A DNA stretch of 64,000 bases, from the NCBI GenBank assembly GCA_902791215.1, contig CADAUZ010000002.1, positions 1 to 64,000 of the forward strand, in the 5' to 3' direction. The notes below the pieces were generated by a model. That model did not search any database and had not been told where the DNA came from. It saw only the letters and a list, made by a program, of their open reading frames with translations. The first letter of the stretch is position 1, and each line of letters starts with the position of its first letter. Shown in pieces: positions 36,304-45,374 of this stretch. The DNA is from Oscillospiraceae bacterium. GTDB taxonomy: Bacteria > Bacillota > Clostridia > Oscillospirales > Oscillospiraceae. Position numbers and translations under genes: made by a program.

Positions 36304-37401
36304 ATGGAACTGAATCTGCGTCCGAAAGAAGAATGCCGTTTTGACGCCGTATCTCTCGGCGAAGTCATGCTCCGCCTGGACCCGGGCGAGGGCCGCATCC
36401 GCACCGCCCGTTCCTTCCGCGCATGGGAAGGCGGCGGCGAGTACAACGTCATCCGCGGCCTGCACAAGTGCTTCGGCATGGATACCGCCGTCATCACCGC
36501 CTTCGCCGACAACGAGGTCGGCAAGCTGATGCGCGACTTCATCGAGCAGGGCGGCGTGAACACCGATCTCATCTACTGGAAGAAGACCGACGGTATCGGC
36601 CGCATCTGCCGCAACGGCATCAACTTCACCGAGCGCGGCTTCGGCATCCGCGGCGCTGTCGGCTGCTCCGACCGTGCCAACACCGCCATCTCCCAGGCCA
36701 CTCCCGCCGACTTCGACTTTGAGTACATCTTCGGCAAGCTGGGCGTGCGCTGGCTGCACACCGGCGGCATCTACGCTGCCCTGTCCGAGCAGGCCTGCGA
36801 GACCGTTATCGCCGCCTGCAAGGCCGCCAAGAAGTACGGCACCGTCGTTTCCTACGACCTCAACTACCGCCCCTCCATGTGGAGCGCCATCGGCGGCCTG
36901 GACAAGGCCCGCGAGGTCAACCGTGAGGTCGCCAAGTACGTCGACGTCATGATCGGCAACGAGGAAGACTTCACCGCCTGCCTCGGTTTCGAGATCGAGG
37001 GCAACGACGCAAACCTCAAGGAGCTCAACATCGACGGCTACAAGAAGATGATCGGCAAGGCCGCCGAGACCTACCCCAACTTCAAGGTCGTTGCCACCAC
37101 CCTGCGCACCGTCAAGACCGCCACGGTCAACGACTGGAAGGCCATCTGCTGGGCAGACGGCGAGATCTACCAGTCCAAGGAGTATAACGGCCTGGAGATC
37201 ATGGACCGCGTCGGCGGCGGCGACTCCTTCGCCTCCGGCCTTGTCTACGGCCTCATGACCACCGGCGACGCCGAGAAGGCCGTCAACTATGGCGCAGCCC
37301 ACGGCGCACTCGCCATGACCACCCCGGGCGACACCTCCATGGCTTCCGTCAATGAGGTCGAAGCCATCATGGGCGGCGCCGGCGCACGCGTAAAGCGCTG
37401 A
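36304..37401 (+). CDS. PfkB-family sugar kinase, probable KDG kinase (copy 1)
   Basis: The ATG at 36304 has AGGAGG ten bases upstream. This 365-residue ribokinase-fold protein has an N-terminal GEVMLRLDPGEGRIR and GGGEYNVIRGLH, and near the C-terminus the anion-hole/catalytic-base motif DRVGGGDSFASGLVYG. It fits the KDG kinase branch, giving KDPG for the aldolase upstream. A second, distinct PfkB gene follows after one base. One may be specific for another keto-sugar. Confidence 0.88.
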   Translation: MELNLRPKEECRFDAVSLGEVMLRLDPGEGRIRTARSFRAWEGGGEYNVIRGLHKCFGMDTAVITAFADNEVGKLMRDFIEQGGVNTDLIYWKKTDGIGRICRNGINFTERGFGIRGAVGCSDRANTAISQATPADFDFEYIFGKLGVRWLHTGGIYAALSEQACETVIAACKAAKKYGTVVSYDLNYRPSMWSAIGGLDKAREVNREVAKYVDVMIGNEEDFTACLGFEIEGNDANLKELNIDGYKKMIGKAAETYPNFKVVATTLRTVKTATVNDWKAICWADGEIYQSKEYNGLEIMDRVGGGDSFASGLVYGLMTTGDAEKAVNYGAAHGALAMTTPGDTSMASVNEVEAIMGGAGARVKR

Positions 37402-37402
37402 T

Positions 37403-38488
37403 ATGGAGCACCGGAATCCTCTCCTGCCGGAAGTTTCCGCGCAGAAGTTTATCACCTTCGGCGAGATCATGCTTCGCCTGACACCGCCGAACTACGAGAA
37501 GATCCGGGTCGCCACCAGCTTTGAGGCAAGCTACGGCGGGAGCGAGGCAAACATCGCTCTCGCCCTGGCAAACCTGGGCATCGACAGCACCTTCTTTTCT
37601 GTCGTGCCCAATAACTCTCTGGGCAAGAGTGCCGTGCGCATGCTTCGCTCCAACGATGTGCACTGCACGCCCGTGATCCTCTCCACCCCGGAGGAGACCC
37701 CGACCCACCGTCTCGGCACCTACTATCTGGAGACCGGCTACGGCATCCGCCCCAGCAAGGTGATTTATGACCGCAAGCACAGCGCCATCACGGAGTACGA
37801 CTTCTCCAAGGTCGATCTGGACGCGCTGCTGCGCGGCTTTGACTGGCTGCACTTAAGCGGCATTACCCCCGCCCTGTCTCCGAGCTGCGCGGACTTCATA
37901 CTCGAGTGCATCAAAAAAGCCAAGGAACTGGGCCTTACCGTCAGTTTTGACGGCAACTTCCGCTCCCGCCTCTGGACCTGGGATGAGGCCCGCGACTTCT
38001 GCACCCAGTGCCTGCCCTATGTGGACGTGCTTTTCGGCATCGAGCCCTACCATCTCTGGCGGGACGAGGAGGACCACACCAAGGGCGACCTCAAGGACGG
38101 TGTTCCCCTCCAGCCCAGCTATGAGCAGCAGGACGAGATCTTCCAGGCCTTTGTGCAGCGCTGGCCGAATCTCAAGTGCATTGCCCGCCATGTGCGCTAT
38201 GCCCACTCCGGCAGCGAAAACAGCCTCATGGCCTACATGTGGTATCAGGGCCACACTTTTGAAAGCAAGCTCTTCACCTTCAACATCCTCGACCGTGTGG
38301 GCGGCGGCGACGCGTTCGCAAGCGGCCTCATTTACGCGATGATGAATAACTACAAGGCCATGGAGATGGTCAATTTCGCCGTGGCGAGCTCTGTTTTGAA
38401 GCACACCATCCACGGCGACGCCAACATCACCGACGATGCCGAGAGCATTCGCGCGCTGATGAATATGGACTACGATATCAAGAGGTGA
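37403..38488 (+). CDS. kdgK: PfkB-family sugar kinase, probable KDG kinase (copy 2)
   Basis: The 361-residue protein shows FGEIMLRLTPPNYEKI, ASYGGSEANIALALANLG, THRLGTYYLE, VSFDGNFRSRLW and the catalytic motif DRVGGGDAFASGLIY. The arrangement is that of Firmicute 2-dehydro-3-deoxygluconokinase (KdgK). It follows the first PfkB gene by one base and precedes uxaC by four bases. The sequence is clearly different from copy 1, so this is not a recent tandem duplication. Confidence 0.9.
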   Translation: MEHRNPLLPEVSAQKFITFGEIMLRLTPPNYEKIRVATSFEASYGGSEANIALALANLGIDSTFFSVVPNNSLGKSAVRMLRSNDVHCTPVILSTPEETPTHRLGTYYLETGYGIRPSKVIYDRKHSAITEYDFSKVDLDALLRGFDWLHLSGITPALSPSCADFILECIKKAKELGLTVSFDGNFRSRLWTWDEARDFCTQCLPYVDVLFGIEPYHLWRDEEDHTKGDLKDGVPLQPSYEQQDEIFQAFVQRWPNLKCIARHVRYAHSGSENSLMAYMWYQGHTFESKLFTFNILDRVGGGDAFASGLIYAMMNNYKAMEMVNFAVASSVLKHTIHGDANITDDAESIRALMNMDYDIKR

Positions 38489-38492
38489 GCAA

Positions 38493-39926
38493 ATGAAAGA
38501 ATTCATGGATAAGGACTTTTTGCTCGAGACCGAGACTGCCCGGCACCTGTATCACGACTATGCCGCATCCCAGCCCCTGTCCGACTACCACTGCCACATC
38601 TCTCCCCGCGAGATCTACGAAAACCGCCGCTTCAATAACCTGGTCGAAGTCTGGCTCGGCGGCAGGAACCCCGACGGCAGCTACTTCGGCGACCACTACA
38701 AGTGGCGCGTCATGCGCTCCAACGGCGTGAGCGAGGACTATGTCACCGGCGACAAGCCCGCCTACGAGCGTTACCTGAAGTTTGTCGAGGCTCTGCAGAT
38801 GGCCATCGGCAACCCCATGTACCACTGGTGCAACCTCGAGCTCAGGCAGTTCTTCGGCTTCAACAAGCCCCTGACCCCCGAGACCGCCAAGGAAGCCTGG
38901 GACTTCTGCAACGAAAAGCTGCAGAACGATCCCACCCTCACCGTGCGCGGCATCATCGAGAAGGCAAACGTCGCCTTCATCGGCACCACCGACGATCCCA
39001 TCGACTCCCTTGAGTGGCATGAGAAGATCGCGGCCGACCCTACCATCAAGGTCAAGGTCTGCCCCTCCTTCCGCCCCGACAAGGCCATCAATATCAATAA
39101 ACCCGGCTTCGCCGAATACATCGGCAAGCTCGCCGCTTCCGTGGGCAAGAAGGAGCTCAAGACCGTGGATGAGGTCTGCGACGCGCTCGTTGAGCGCCTG
39201 GAGTTCTTCGCCAAGCTCGGCTGCCGCGCAAGCGACCACGGCCTGGATTACATCCCCTTCCGTCCGGCGCCTGCCGAGGAAGTCCAGGCTGCCTACGCCA
39301 AGGCCATGGCGGGCGGCGAGGTGAGCGTGGAAGAAGCAGAGAAATACCAGACCGCGATCCTCCTGTGCCTGGGCCGCGCCTACCACCGCCTTAACATTGC
39401 CATGCAGTTGCACTACTCCTGCTACCGCAACGCCAACGAGCGCATCTACTCCAAGCTCGGCCCCGACACCGGCGTGGACATGATCGCCCAGACCACCTGC
39501 GGTGCGGACATCGCCCGCTTCCTCTCCGCCCTCGATATGACCGGCGAGTGCCCGAAGACCATTCTCTACTCCCTCAACGGCGTGGACAATGACATGCTGG
39601 CCACCATGTGCGGCTGCTTCCAGGGCGACGAGATCCCCGGAAAGATCCAGCTCGGCTCTGCCTGGTGGTTCATGGACACCAAGAGCGGCATGGAAAACCA
39701 GATGCGTTCGCTTGCAAACCTCGGCCTGCTCGGCAACTTCGTCGGCATGCTGACCGACTCCCGTTCCTTCCTGAGCTATGCCCGCCACGACTATTTCCGC
39801 CGCATCCTCTGCAACCTGATCGGCAACTGGGTCGAAAACGGCGAGTACCCCAACAACGACGCGTATCTCAAGCGCATCGTCGAAGGCGTGAGCTTCAAAA
39901 ATGCCGAGCGCTACTTCGGCCTGTAA
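38493..39926 (+). CDS. uxaC: Glucuronate/galacturonate isomerase UxaC
   Basis: This 477-residue amidohydrolase-superfamily enzyme converts D-galacturonate to D-tagaturonate, and D-glucuronate to D-fructuronate. It has the metal-binding DYHCHISPREIYENRRF, the WRVMRSNGV segment, HWCNLELRQFFG, FIGTTDDPID, SDHGLDYIPF, and MLTDSRSFLSYARHDYFRR at the C-terminus. Length is normal. It follows kdgK closely and starts the saturated-uronate branch. Confidence 0.96.
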   Translation: MKEFMDKDFLLETETARHLYHDYAASQPLSDYHCHISPREIYENRRFNNLVEVWLGGRNPDGSYFGDHYKWRVMRSNGVSEDYVTGDKPAYERYLKFVEALQMAIGNPMYHWCNLELRQFFGFNKPLTPETAKEAWDFCNEKLQNDPTLTVRGIIEKANVAFIGTTDDPIDSLEWHEKIAADPTIKVKVCPSFRPDKAININKPGFAEYIGKLAASVGKKELKTVDEVCDALVERLEFFAKLGCRASDHGLDYIPFRPAPAEEVQAAYAKAMAGGEVSVEEAEKYQTAILLCLGRAYHRLNIAMQLHYSCYRNANERIYSKLGPDTGVDMIAQTTCGADIARFLSALDMTGECPKTILYSLNGVDNDMLATMCGCFQGDEIPGKIQLGSAWWFMDTKSGMENQMRSLANLGLLGNFVGMLTDSRSFLSYARHDYFRRILCNLIGNWVENGEYPNNDAYLKRIVEGVSFKNAERYFGL

Positions 39927-39944
39927 TTCCCAATACTTTGCACC

Positions 39945-40023
39945 GTCATGACTTCGCGTCAGCGAAGGATCTTTCCCTCAATTCAGCAGAGAAGAAAAGA
40001 TTCTTCGCTTCGCTCAGAATGAC
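39945..40023. repeat. Dispersed intergenic repeat, copy 1
   Basis: The segment GCGTCAGCGAAGGATCTT ... GATTCTTCGCTTCGCTCAGA and flanking GTCAT / ATGAC ends recurs at 43028-43086. It is an imperfect inverted repeat of the dispersed palindromic type common between genes in gut Firmicutes. This copy contains an extra 20 or so bases in its centre. Confidence 0.75.
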
Positions 40024-40089
40024 TGATTTAAATGAATGTCGTATTGCATTCAAGATCACCTTATTTTTTATTGAAAGAGGTAGATTATC

Positions 40090-41544
40090 ATGGACAGATT
40101 ATCATATAAGACCCTGGAGAAGCTGGGCTACGACGGCTACCTGCTCAAGGACGCGCCCGAGCGCATATTCCAGTTTGGCGAGGGCAACTTCCTGCGCGCC
40201 TTCGTGGAAGACTTTATCGACCAGATGAACGAGAAAGCCGGCTTTAATTCCAAGGTTGTCGTCTGCCAGCCCCGCGGCGGCCATCCCGACGCTGCCGACC
40301 GCTTCCAGGAGCAGGACGGGCTCTACACCCTGATCCTCCGCGGCCGCGACAACGGCAAGCCCGTCGAGCGCACCCGCGTCATCTCCTGCGTCTCCCGCTG
40401 CCTCGACCCCAAGCGCGACTGGGCCAAGATGCTCGAGTGCATGCACAATCCCGACATGCGCTTCATCGTCTCCAACACCACCGAGGCCGGCATCGCCTTT
40501 GATCCCGCCTGCAAGAAGGACGACGCTCCTCCCTCCAGCTTCCCCGCCAAGCTTACCGCCATGCTCTACGAGCGCTGGAAGACCGGCATGAAGGGCTTCA
40601 TCATCCTCTCCTGCGAGCTCATTGACCACAACGGCGACGAGCTCAAGCGCTGCGTCAATGAGTACATCGAGCTCTGGGGCCTCGAGGACGAGTTCTGCCA
40701 GTGGGCAAACAACGAGAACATCTTCTGCTCCACCCTGGTCGACCGCATCGTCACCGGCGGCGCGAAGGCCGAGGCTCCCTCCCTGTGGGAGAAGTGGGGC
40801 TACGAGGATCAGCTCATCGACACCGGCGAGGTCTTTGCCGCCTGGGTCATCGAGGGGCCCCAGTCCATCAAGGACGAGTTCCCGTTTGAGAAGGCGGGCC
40901 TGCCCATCCAGGTCGTCGACGACGTGACCCCCTACAAGCAGCGCAAGGTCCGCATCCTCAACGGCGCGCACACCTCCATGGTTCTGGGCGCGTATCTGGC
41001 GGGCAAGAACATCGTGCGCGACTGCATGCAGGACGCCACCATCCGCGCTTACCTCAACAAGGCCATGTTCGAAGAGATCATCCCCACCCTCGACCTGCCG
41101 CGCGACGAGCTGGAGAGCTTTGCCGCCTCCGTCATCGACCGCTTCGATAACCCCTACATCGACCATCAGCTCCTGAGCATCGCGCTCAACTCCGCTTCCA
41201 AGTGGAAAGCCCGCGTCATGCCCAGCGTCACTGAGTACGTCAAGCGCGAAGGCAAGCTGCCCAAGTGCCTGACCTTCTCCATCGCTGCCTTCATCGCCTT
41301 CTACCACCAGGGCGTGAGAAACGGCGAGGCCTACGAAGTGAGCGACGATCCCTGGGTCCTCGCCTTCTTCGAGGATCACAAGCACGACGACGCCAAGGCC
41401 CTGGCCCACGCTGTCGTGAACAATGACGCACTCTGGGACGGTGAGCTCAACAAGCTGCCCGGTTTTGAGGAAGCTGTCGCCGCCGACCTCGAGCACATCG
41501 AGAAGGTCGGCATGTACAAGGCCATGGAGGAATGCCTCGAATGA
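40090..41544 (+). CDS. uxaB: Tagaturonate reductase (altronate oxidoreductase) UxaB
   Basis: The 484-residue mannitol dehydrogenase-family enzyme reduces tagaturonate to altronate with NADH. Motifs are ERIFQFGEGNFLRAFVEDF (NAD loop), VVVCQPRGG, VSNTTEAGIAFD, ILSCELIDHNGDELK, and the catalytic RVRILNGAHTSMVLGAYLAG-type segment (KVRILNGAHTSMV). The length and the EGNFLRAF signature fit UxaB better than fructuronate reductase UxuB. Its TGA overlaps the ATG of uxaA. Confidence 0.93.
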   Translation: MDRLSYKTLEKLGYDGYLLKDAPERIFQFGEGNFLRAFVEDFIDQMNEKAGFNSKVVVCQPRGGHPDAADRFQEQDGLYTLILRGRDNGKPVERTRVISCVSRCLDPKRDWAKMLECMHNPDMRFIVSNTTEAGIAFDPACKKDDAPPSSFPAKLTAMLYERWKTGMKGFIILSCELIDHNGDELKRCVNEYIELWGLEDEFCQWANNENIFCSTLVDRIVTGGAKAEAPSLWEKWGYEDQLIDTGEVFAAWVIEGPQSIKDEFPFEKAGLPIQVVDDVTPYKQRKVRILNGAHTSMVLGAYLAGKNIVRDCMQDATIRAYLNKAMFEEIIPTLDLPRDELESFAASVIDRFDNPYIDHQLLSIALNSASKWKARVMPSVTEYVKREGKLPKCLTFSIAAFIAFYHQGVRNGEAYEVSDDPWVLAFFEDHKHDDAKALAHAVVNNDALWDGELNKLPGFEEAVAADLEHIEKVGMYKAMEECLE

Positions 41545-43019
41545 AAGGAATCCGTATCCACCCCGACGACAACGTCGCCGTGGCGCTGGAGGATCTCCGC
41601 AGGGGCGAAACGCTGACGCTCGATACAGTCAGTGTGACCGCAATCGAAGATATCGCGCGGGGCCATAAAATCGCCCTGCGCGATATCAAGGAGGGCGAGC
41701 CGGTCGTCAAGTACGGCAACCCCATCGGTCTTGCCAAGGCGGACATCCCCGCAGGCGCCTGGGCCCATGTACACAATGTACGCACTGGCCTGAGCGAATC
41801 CGCGGATTATACCTATGACCACAAGGTCTATGACAAGCCCAAAGTCAGCCCCCGCACCTTCATGGGCTACCGCCGCGAAGACGGCCGCGCCGCCGTGCGC
41901 AACGAACTCTGGATCATCCCGACCGTCGGCTGCGTCAACAGCATTGCCGCACGCCTCGTGCAGGAAAACCAGCACCTGGTCAAGGGCAGCATCGACGGTC
42001 TCTATACCTTCGCCCACCCCTACGGCTGCAGCCAGATGGGCAGCGACCATGCCCAGACCCGCAAGCTCCTTGCAGCCCTGGTGCGTCACCCCAACGCGGG
42101 CGGCGTGCTGGTGCTGAGCCTCGGCTGCGAAAACCTCACCCATGACCAGTTCGTGGAAGAACTGGGCGAGTGGGACGATAAGCGCGTCAAGTTCCTGACC
42201 TGCCAGCAGGTGGAGGACGAGTTCGAAGCGGGCGCAAAACTGTTGGAAGAGCTGGCTGAATACGCCTCCCAGTTCAAGAGGGAAGAGCTCCCCGCCTCGG
42301 AGCTTGTTGTCGGCATGAAGTGCGGCGGCTCGGACGGTCTGAGCGGCATCACCGCCAACCCCACCGTCGGCCGCTTCTCCGACCGTCTCACCGCTCTCGG
42401 CGGCTCCACGGTCCTGACCGAGGTGCCCGAGATGTTCGGCGCCGAGAACATCCTCTTCTCCCGCTGCATGGATGAAGAAGTGTTCAACAAGGCTGTCCGC
42501 ATGGTCAACAACTTCAAGGAGTACTTTGTCAGCCACGGCCAGGTGGTCTATGAAAACCCCAGCCCCGGCAACAAGGCCGGCGGCATCACCACGCTGGAGG
42601 ACAAGTCCTGCGGCTGCGTGCAGAAGGGCGGCAGCGCCCAGATCGTGGACGTGCTGGAGTATGCCGAGCCTGTGCGCAAGAAGGGCCTGAACCTCCTGTC
42701 CGGTCCGGGCAACGACCTGGTTTCCGCAACGGATCTCACCGCCGCGGGCGCCCACATCATCCTCTTCACCACCGGGCGCGGCACCCCCTTCGGCGCCCCG
42801 GCCCCCACGGTGAAAATCTCCACGAACACCGCTCTCTATGAAAAGAAAGGCAACTGGATCGACTTTAACGCCGGTACGGTCGCCCAGGGCGAGGATCTCG
42901 ACCACGCGGGCGACCGGCTCCTGGACTTCGTGCTCGAGATCGCCAGCGGCAAGAAGACCCATGCCGAAGAGCGCGGCGCAAGAGAGATCGCTATATTCAA
43001 AGACGGAGTGACACTTTGA
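41541..43019 (+). CDS. uxaA: Altronate dehydratase UxaA
   Basis: The ATG at 41541 overlaps the uxaB stop codon. This 492-residue iron/manganese enzyme converts D-altronate to KDG. The N-terminal SAF domain spans residues 1-90 (IRIHPDDNVAVALEDL, DIPAGAWAHVHNV). The larger catalytic part has GYRREDGRAAVRNELWIIPTVGCVN, HPYGCSQMG, SLGCENLTH, MKCGGSDGLSGITANP, and FTTGRGTPFGAPAPTVKIS. Both domains are present, giving the full-length form. Product KDG joins the KduD product at the kinase step. Confidence 0.95.
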   Translation: MKGIRIHPDDNVAVALEDLRRGETLTLDTVSVTAIEDIARGHKIALRDIKEGEPVVKYGNPIGLAKADIPAGAWAHVHNVRTGLSESADYTYDHKVYDKPKVSPRTFMGYRREDGRAAVRNELWIIPTVGCVNSIAARLVQENQHLVKGSIDGLYTFAHPYGCSQMGSDHAQTRKLLAALVRHPNAGGVLVLSLGCENLTHDQFVEELGEWDDKRVKFLTCQQVEDEFEAGAKLLEELAEYASQFKREELPASELVVGMKCGGSDGLSGITANPTVGRFSDRLTALGGSTVLTEVPEMFGAENILFSRCMDEEVFNKAVRMVNNFKEYFVSHGQVVYENPSPGNKAGGITTLEDKSCGCVQKGGSAQIVDVLEYAEPVRKKGLNLLSGPGNDLVSATDLTAAGAHIILFTTGRGTPFGAPAPTVKISTNTALYEKKGNWIDFNAGTVAQGEDLDHAGDRLLDFVLEIASGKKTHAEERGAREIAIFKDGVTL

Positions 43020-43027
43020 CTTCTGTT

Positions 43028-43086
43028 TGTCATCCTGAGCGTCAGCGAAGGATCTTGACAGATTCTTCGTTTTGCTCAGAATGACA
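43028..43086. repeat. Dispersed intergenic repeat, copy 2
   Basis: TGTCATCCTGAGCGTCAGCG at the left and its degenerate complement at the right (TTTTGCTCAGAATGACA) form an imperfect inverted repeat with a GATC-containing centre. It is related to the copy at 39945-40023 and sits between uxaA and the oxidoreductase gene. Confidence 0.8.
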
Positions 43087-43124
43087 GGATTTGTACGTAA
43101 CATTGTAATAGAAGGAGAACGAAC

Positions 43125-44429
43125 ATGGCATTACATGTCATGGAGGAAGCCAACCGCTGTCTGGGCTGCAAAAAGCCGAGATGCCGCGAGGGCTGCCCGA
43201 TCCATACCAATATCCCGGAGGTTATCCGGCTCTTGAAGGACGGAAAGCTGAGCGACGCGGGCTGGATGCTTTTTGAGAACAATCCGCTCACCACCGTCTG
43301 CTCCATCGTCTGCAATCACGAAAAGCAGTGCGAGGGGCACTGCATCCGCGGTATCAAGGATGTGCCGGTGCATTTCTCCATCATCGAAAACTACATTTCC
43401 ACCACCTATGCAAACCAGATGAAGGCCGGTCCCGCCCCGTCCAACGGGCGCAAGGTCGCCATCATCGGCGCGGGCCCCTCGGGTCTGACCATCGCCATCA
43501 TCCTGGCTCGCTACGGCTATGATGTCACGATCTTTGACAGCAAGGACAAGATCGGCGGCGTCATGCGCTACGGCATCCCGGACTTCCGTCTCCCCGACTC
43601 CGTGCTCGACGATATCGCCTACCGCCACCTGGAGCTCAAGGGCATCAAGTTCCGCCCCAACACCACCATCGGCGGCGCGATCAGCCTGGACGATCTGTTC
43701 CGTGACGGCTATCAGAGCATCTTTGTCGGCGCCGGTCTCTGGCGTCCGAAGACCCTGCATATCAAGGGCGAGACCCTGGGCCATGTGGCCTTCGCCATCA
43801 ACTACCTGGCAAGCCCCAAGGCCTTCCACATGGGTGAGCGCGTCATCGTCATCGGCTCCGGCAACTCCGCCATGGACTGCGCCAGAACCGCCATCCGCCA
43901 GGGCGCGCACTATGTCACGGTCTTTAACCGCCGCGACAAGATCGCCGCCAGCGACTACGAGGCCAGCTACGCAAAGCTCGAGGGCGTGGAGTTTGAGATG
44001 ATGAAGTCCCCCGTGGAGATCCTCGACGACGGCGTTGTCTTCGCCGACAACGAGTTTGACGAAGAGGGCAAGCTGCATCCGGTTCCGGGTTCTGAAAAGA
44101 TCTATCCCTGCACCGGCGTGATTGTCGCCGTCAGCCAGGAGCTCGGCAGCAACATCATCAATACCACCAAGGGCCTGGAGAAGGAGCGCAGCGGCATGAT
44201 CACCGTCGACGAAGAGGGCCACACCTCCCGTCCCGGCGTGTTCGCGGCGGGCGACGTGGCCCACGGTGCGAGCACCGTCGTGCACGCGGTCGCCACCGGC
44301 AAGCAGGTGGCCGAGGCCATGCATGCCTACATGCAGTCCCTGCCCATGCCCGAGCCCTCCCCCTACGCGAACGCCCCGAAGGTGGAGGCCGTGGAGGCCA
44401 GCGTCATGTCCGAACAGGTGATCGGATAA
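43125..44429 (+). CDS. GltD-like NAD(P)-dependent flavin oxidoreductase with iron-sulfur motif
   Basis: The 434-residue protein has an N-terminal helical iron-sulfur region with Cys motifs CLGCKKPRCREGCP and CSIVCNHEKQCEGHC. An FAD site follows (VAIIGAGPSGLTIAIILA), then an NAD(P) site VIVIGSGNSAMDCARTA and a final FAD-binding GVFAAGDVAHGAST. This is the small subunit fold of glutamate synthase and related enzymes. No large subunit (gltB) is near, so it may be a NfnB-like or stand-alone electron-transfer enzyme. It follows uxaA after the repeat; a link to uronate metabolism is not proven. Confidence 0.9.
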   Translation: MALHVMEEANRCLGCKKPRCREGCPIHTNIPEVIRLLKDGKLSDAGWMLFENNPLTTVCSIVCNHEKQCEGHCIRGIKDVPVHFSIIENYISTTYANQMKAGPAPSNGRKVAIIGAGPSGLTIAIILARYGYDVTIFDSKDKIGGVMRYGIPDFRLPDSVLDDIAYRHLELKGIKFRPNTTIGGAISLDDLFRDGYQSIFVGAGLWRPKTLHIKGETLGHVAFAINYLASPKAFHMGERVIVIGSGNSAMDCARTAIRQGAHYVTVFNRRDKIAASDYEASYAKLEGVEFEMMKSPVEILDDGVVFADNEFDEEGKLHPVPGSEKIYPCTGVIVAVSQELGSNIINTTKGLEKERSGMITVDEEGHTSRPGVFAAGDVAHGASTVVHAVATGKQVAEAMHAYMQSLPMPEPSPYANAPKVEAVEASVMSEQVIG

Positions 44430-44446
44430 CGGCAAATACTTTATCT

Positions 44447-44475
44447 CCGGCGGCGGATGATGAGTCCGCCGCCGG
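44447..44475 (+). promoter_or_regulatory. GC-rich hairpin between the oxidoreductase and FAH-family genes
   Basis: CCGGCGGCGGA pairs perfectly with TCCGCCGCCGG around a seven-base loop, 17 bases past the oxidoreductase stop. No T-tract follows; it may attenuate or stabilise. Confidence 0.5.
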
Positions 44476-44498
44476 TTCCATGAGAAGGGGAGTACAGA

Positions 44499-45374
44499 AT
44501 GAAACTTATCAACATGCTCGTGAACGGTCAGCTCCACCTCGGCCTTGTGACGGATCGGGGGGTGATCGATGTCACGGAACTGGAAATGAAGATCGACACC
44601 AAAGCACCCCAGAGCATGATGGAGGCGATCCGCATGGGGCGCGAAAACGCTCTGCCGTCTTTGCAGGAGGTGCAGGTGCTGGCTAAGACCTATCTTTCGG
44701 AGGATGAGATCACCTACGCCCCGGCGGTGGACAGCCCGTCCAAGATTCTCTGTGCGGGTGTCAACTACCGTGCCCATATCGAGGAGACCCGCGGCAGCTT
44801 TGACCCTGCAGCCGTACCCACAATTTTCGCAAAATTCAACAACACGCTTGCACCCCACAAAGGGATCGTAAGGCGTAACCGCAACTCCCAAAAGCACGAC
44901 TATGAAGCGGAGATCGCCGTTGTCATCGGCAAGCGGGCAGCCTATGTGAAACCGGAGAATGCGGAGGCGTATATCTTCGGCTATACGCTGGCAAACGACA
45001 TCAGCGCCCGTGATCTGCAAAAGGCGACGAGCCAGTGGATTCCAGGCAAAACCTGCGACACCTTCTGCCCGCTGGGACCATGCATCGTGACGGCCGACGT
45101 GCTGAAATACGATGCCATGCACATCACGGGCTATAAAAACGGCGAACAGCGCCAGGAGGGCTGGAGCACGGACATGATCCACAATATCCCGCAGCTTGTG
45201 AGTTTTCTGTCCGGCTGCTGCACGCTGGAGCCCGGCGACGTGATTCTAACCGGTACACCCTCCGGGGTCATCCTCGGCAGACCCGAAGGTATGCAGGACT
45301 GGCTTCAGCCGGGTGATGTGCTCACCGTCCGCGAGGACACCATCGGCGAGCTGACCGTAACGGTGGAGGAGTGA
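44499..45374 (+). CDS. Fumarylacetoacetate hydrolase (FAH)-family protein
   Basis: This 291-residue protein has an N-terminal small domain (INMLVNGQLHLGLVTDRG) and the FAH catalytic core: KILCAGVNYRAHIEETR, FAKFNNTLAPHKGIV, the metal-binding YEAEIAVVIGKRA with acidic Glu residues, GYTLANDISARDLQ, and the C-terminal LEPGDVILTGTPSGVILG. Family members hydrolyse or decarboxylate 2-keto acids with a metal, for example 2,4-diketo-3-deoxy sugar acids. Downstream of uronate genes, a keto-sugar-acid substrate is plausible; exact activity is unknown. A GAAGGGGAG site precedes the ATG. Confidence 0.88.
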   Translation: MKLINMLVNGQLHLGLVTDRGVIDVTELEMKIDTKAPQSMMEAIRMGRENALPSLQEVQVLAKTYLSEDEITYAPAVDSPSKILCAGVNYRAHIEETRGSFDPAAVPTIFAKFNNTLAPHKGIVRRNRNSQKHDYEAEIAVVIGKRAAYVKPENAEAYIFGYTLANDISARDLQKATSQWIPGKTCDTFCPLGPCIVTADVLKYDAMHITGYKNGEQRQEGWSTDMIHNIPQLVSFLSGCCTLEPGDVILTGTPSGVILGRPEGMQDWLQPGDVLTVREDTIGELTVTVEE

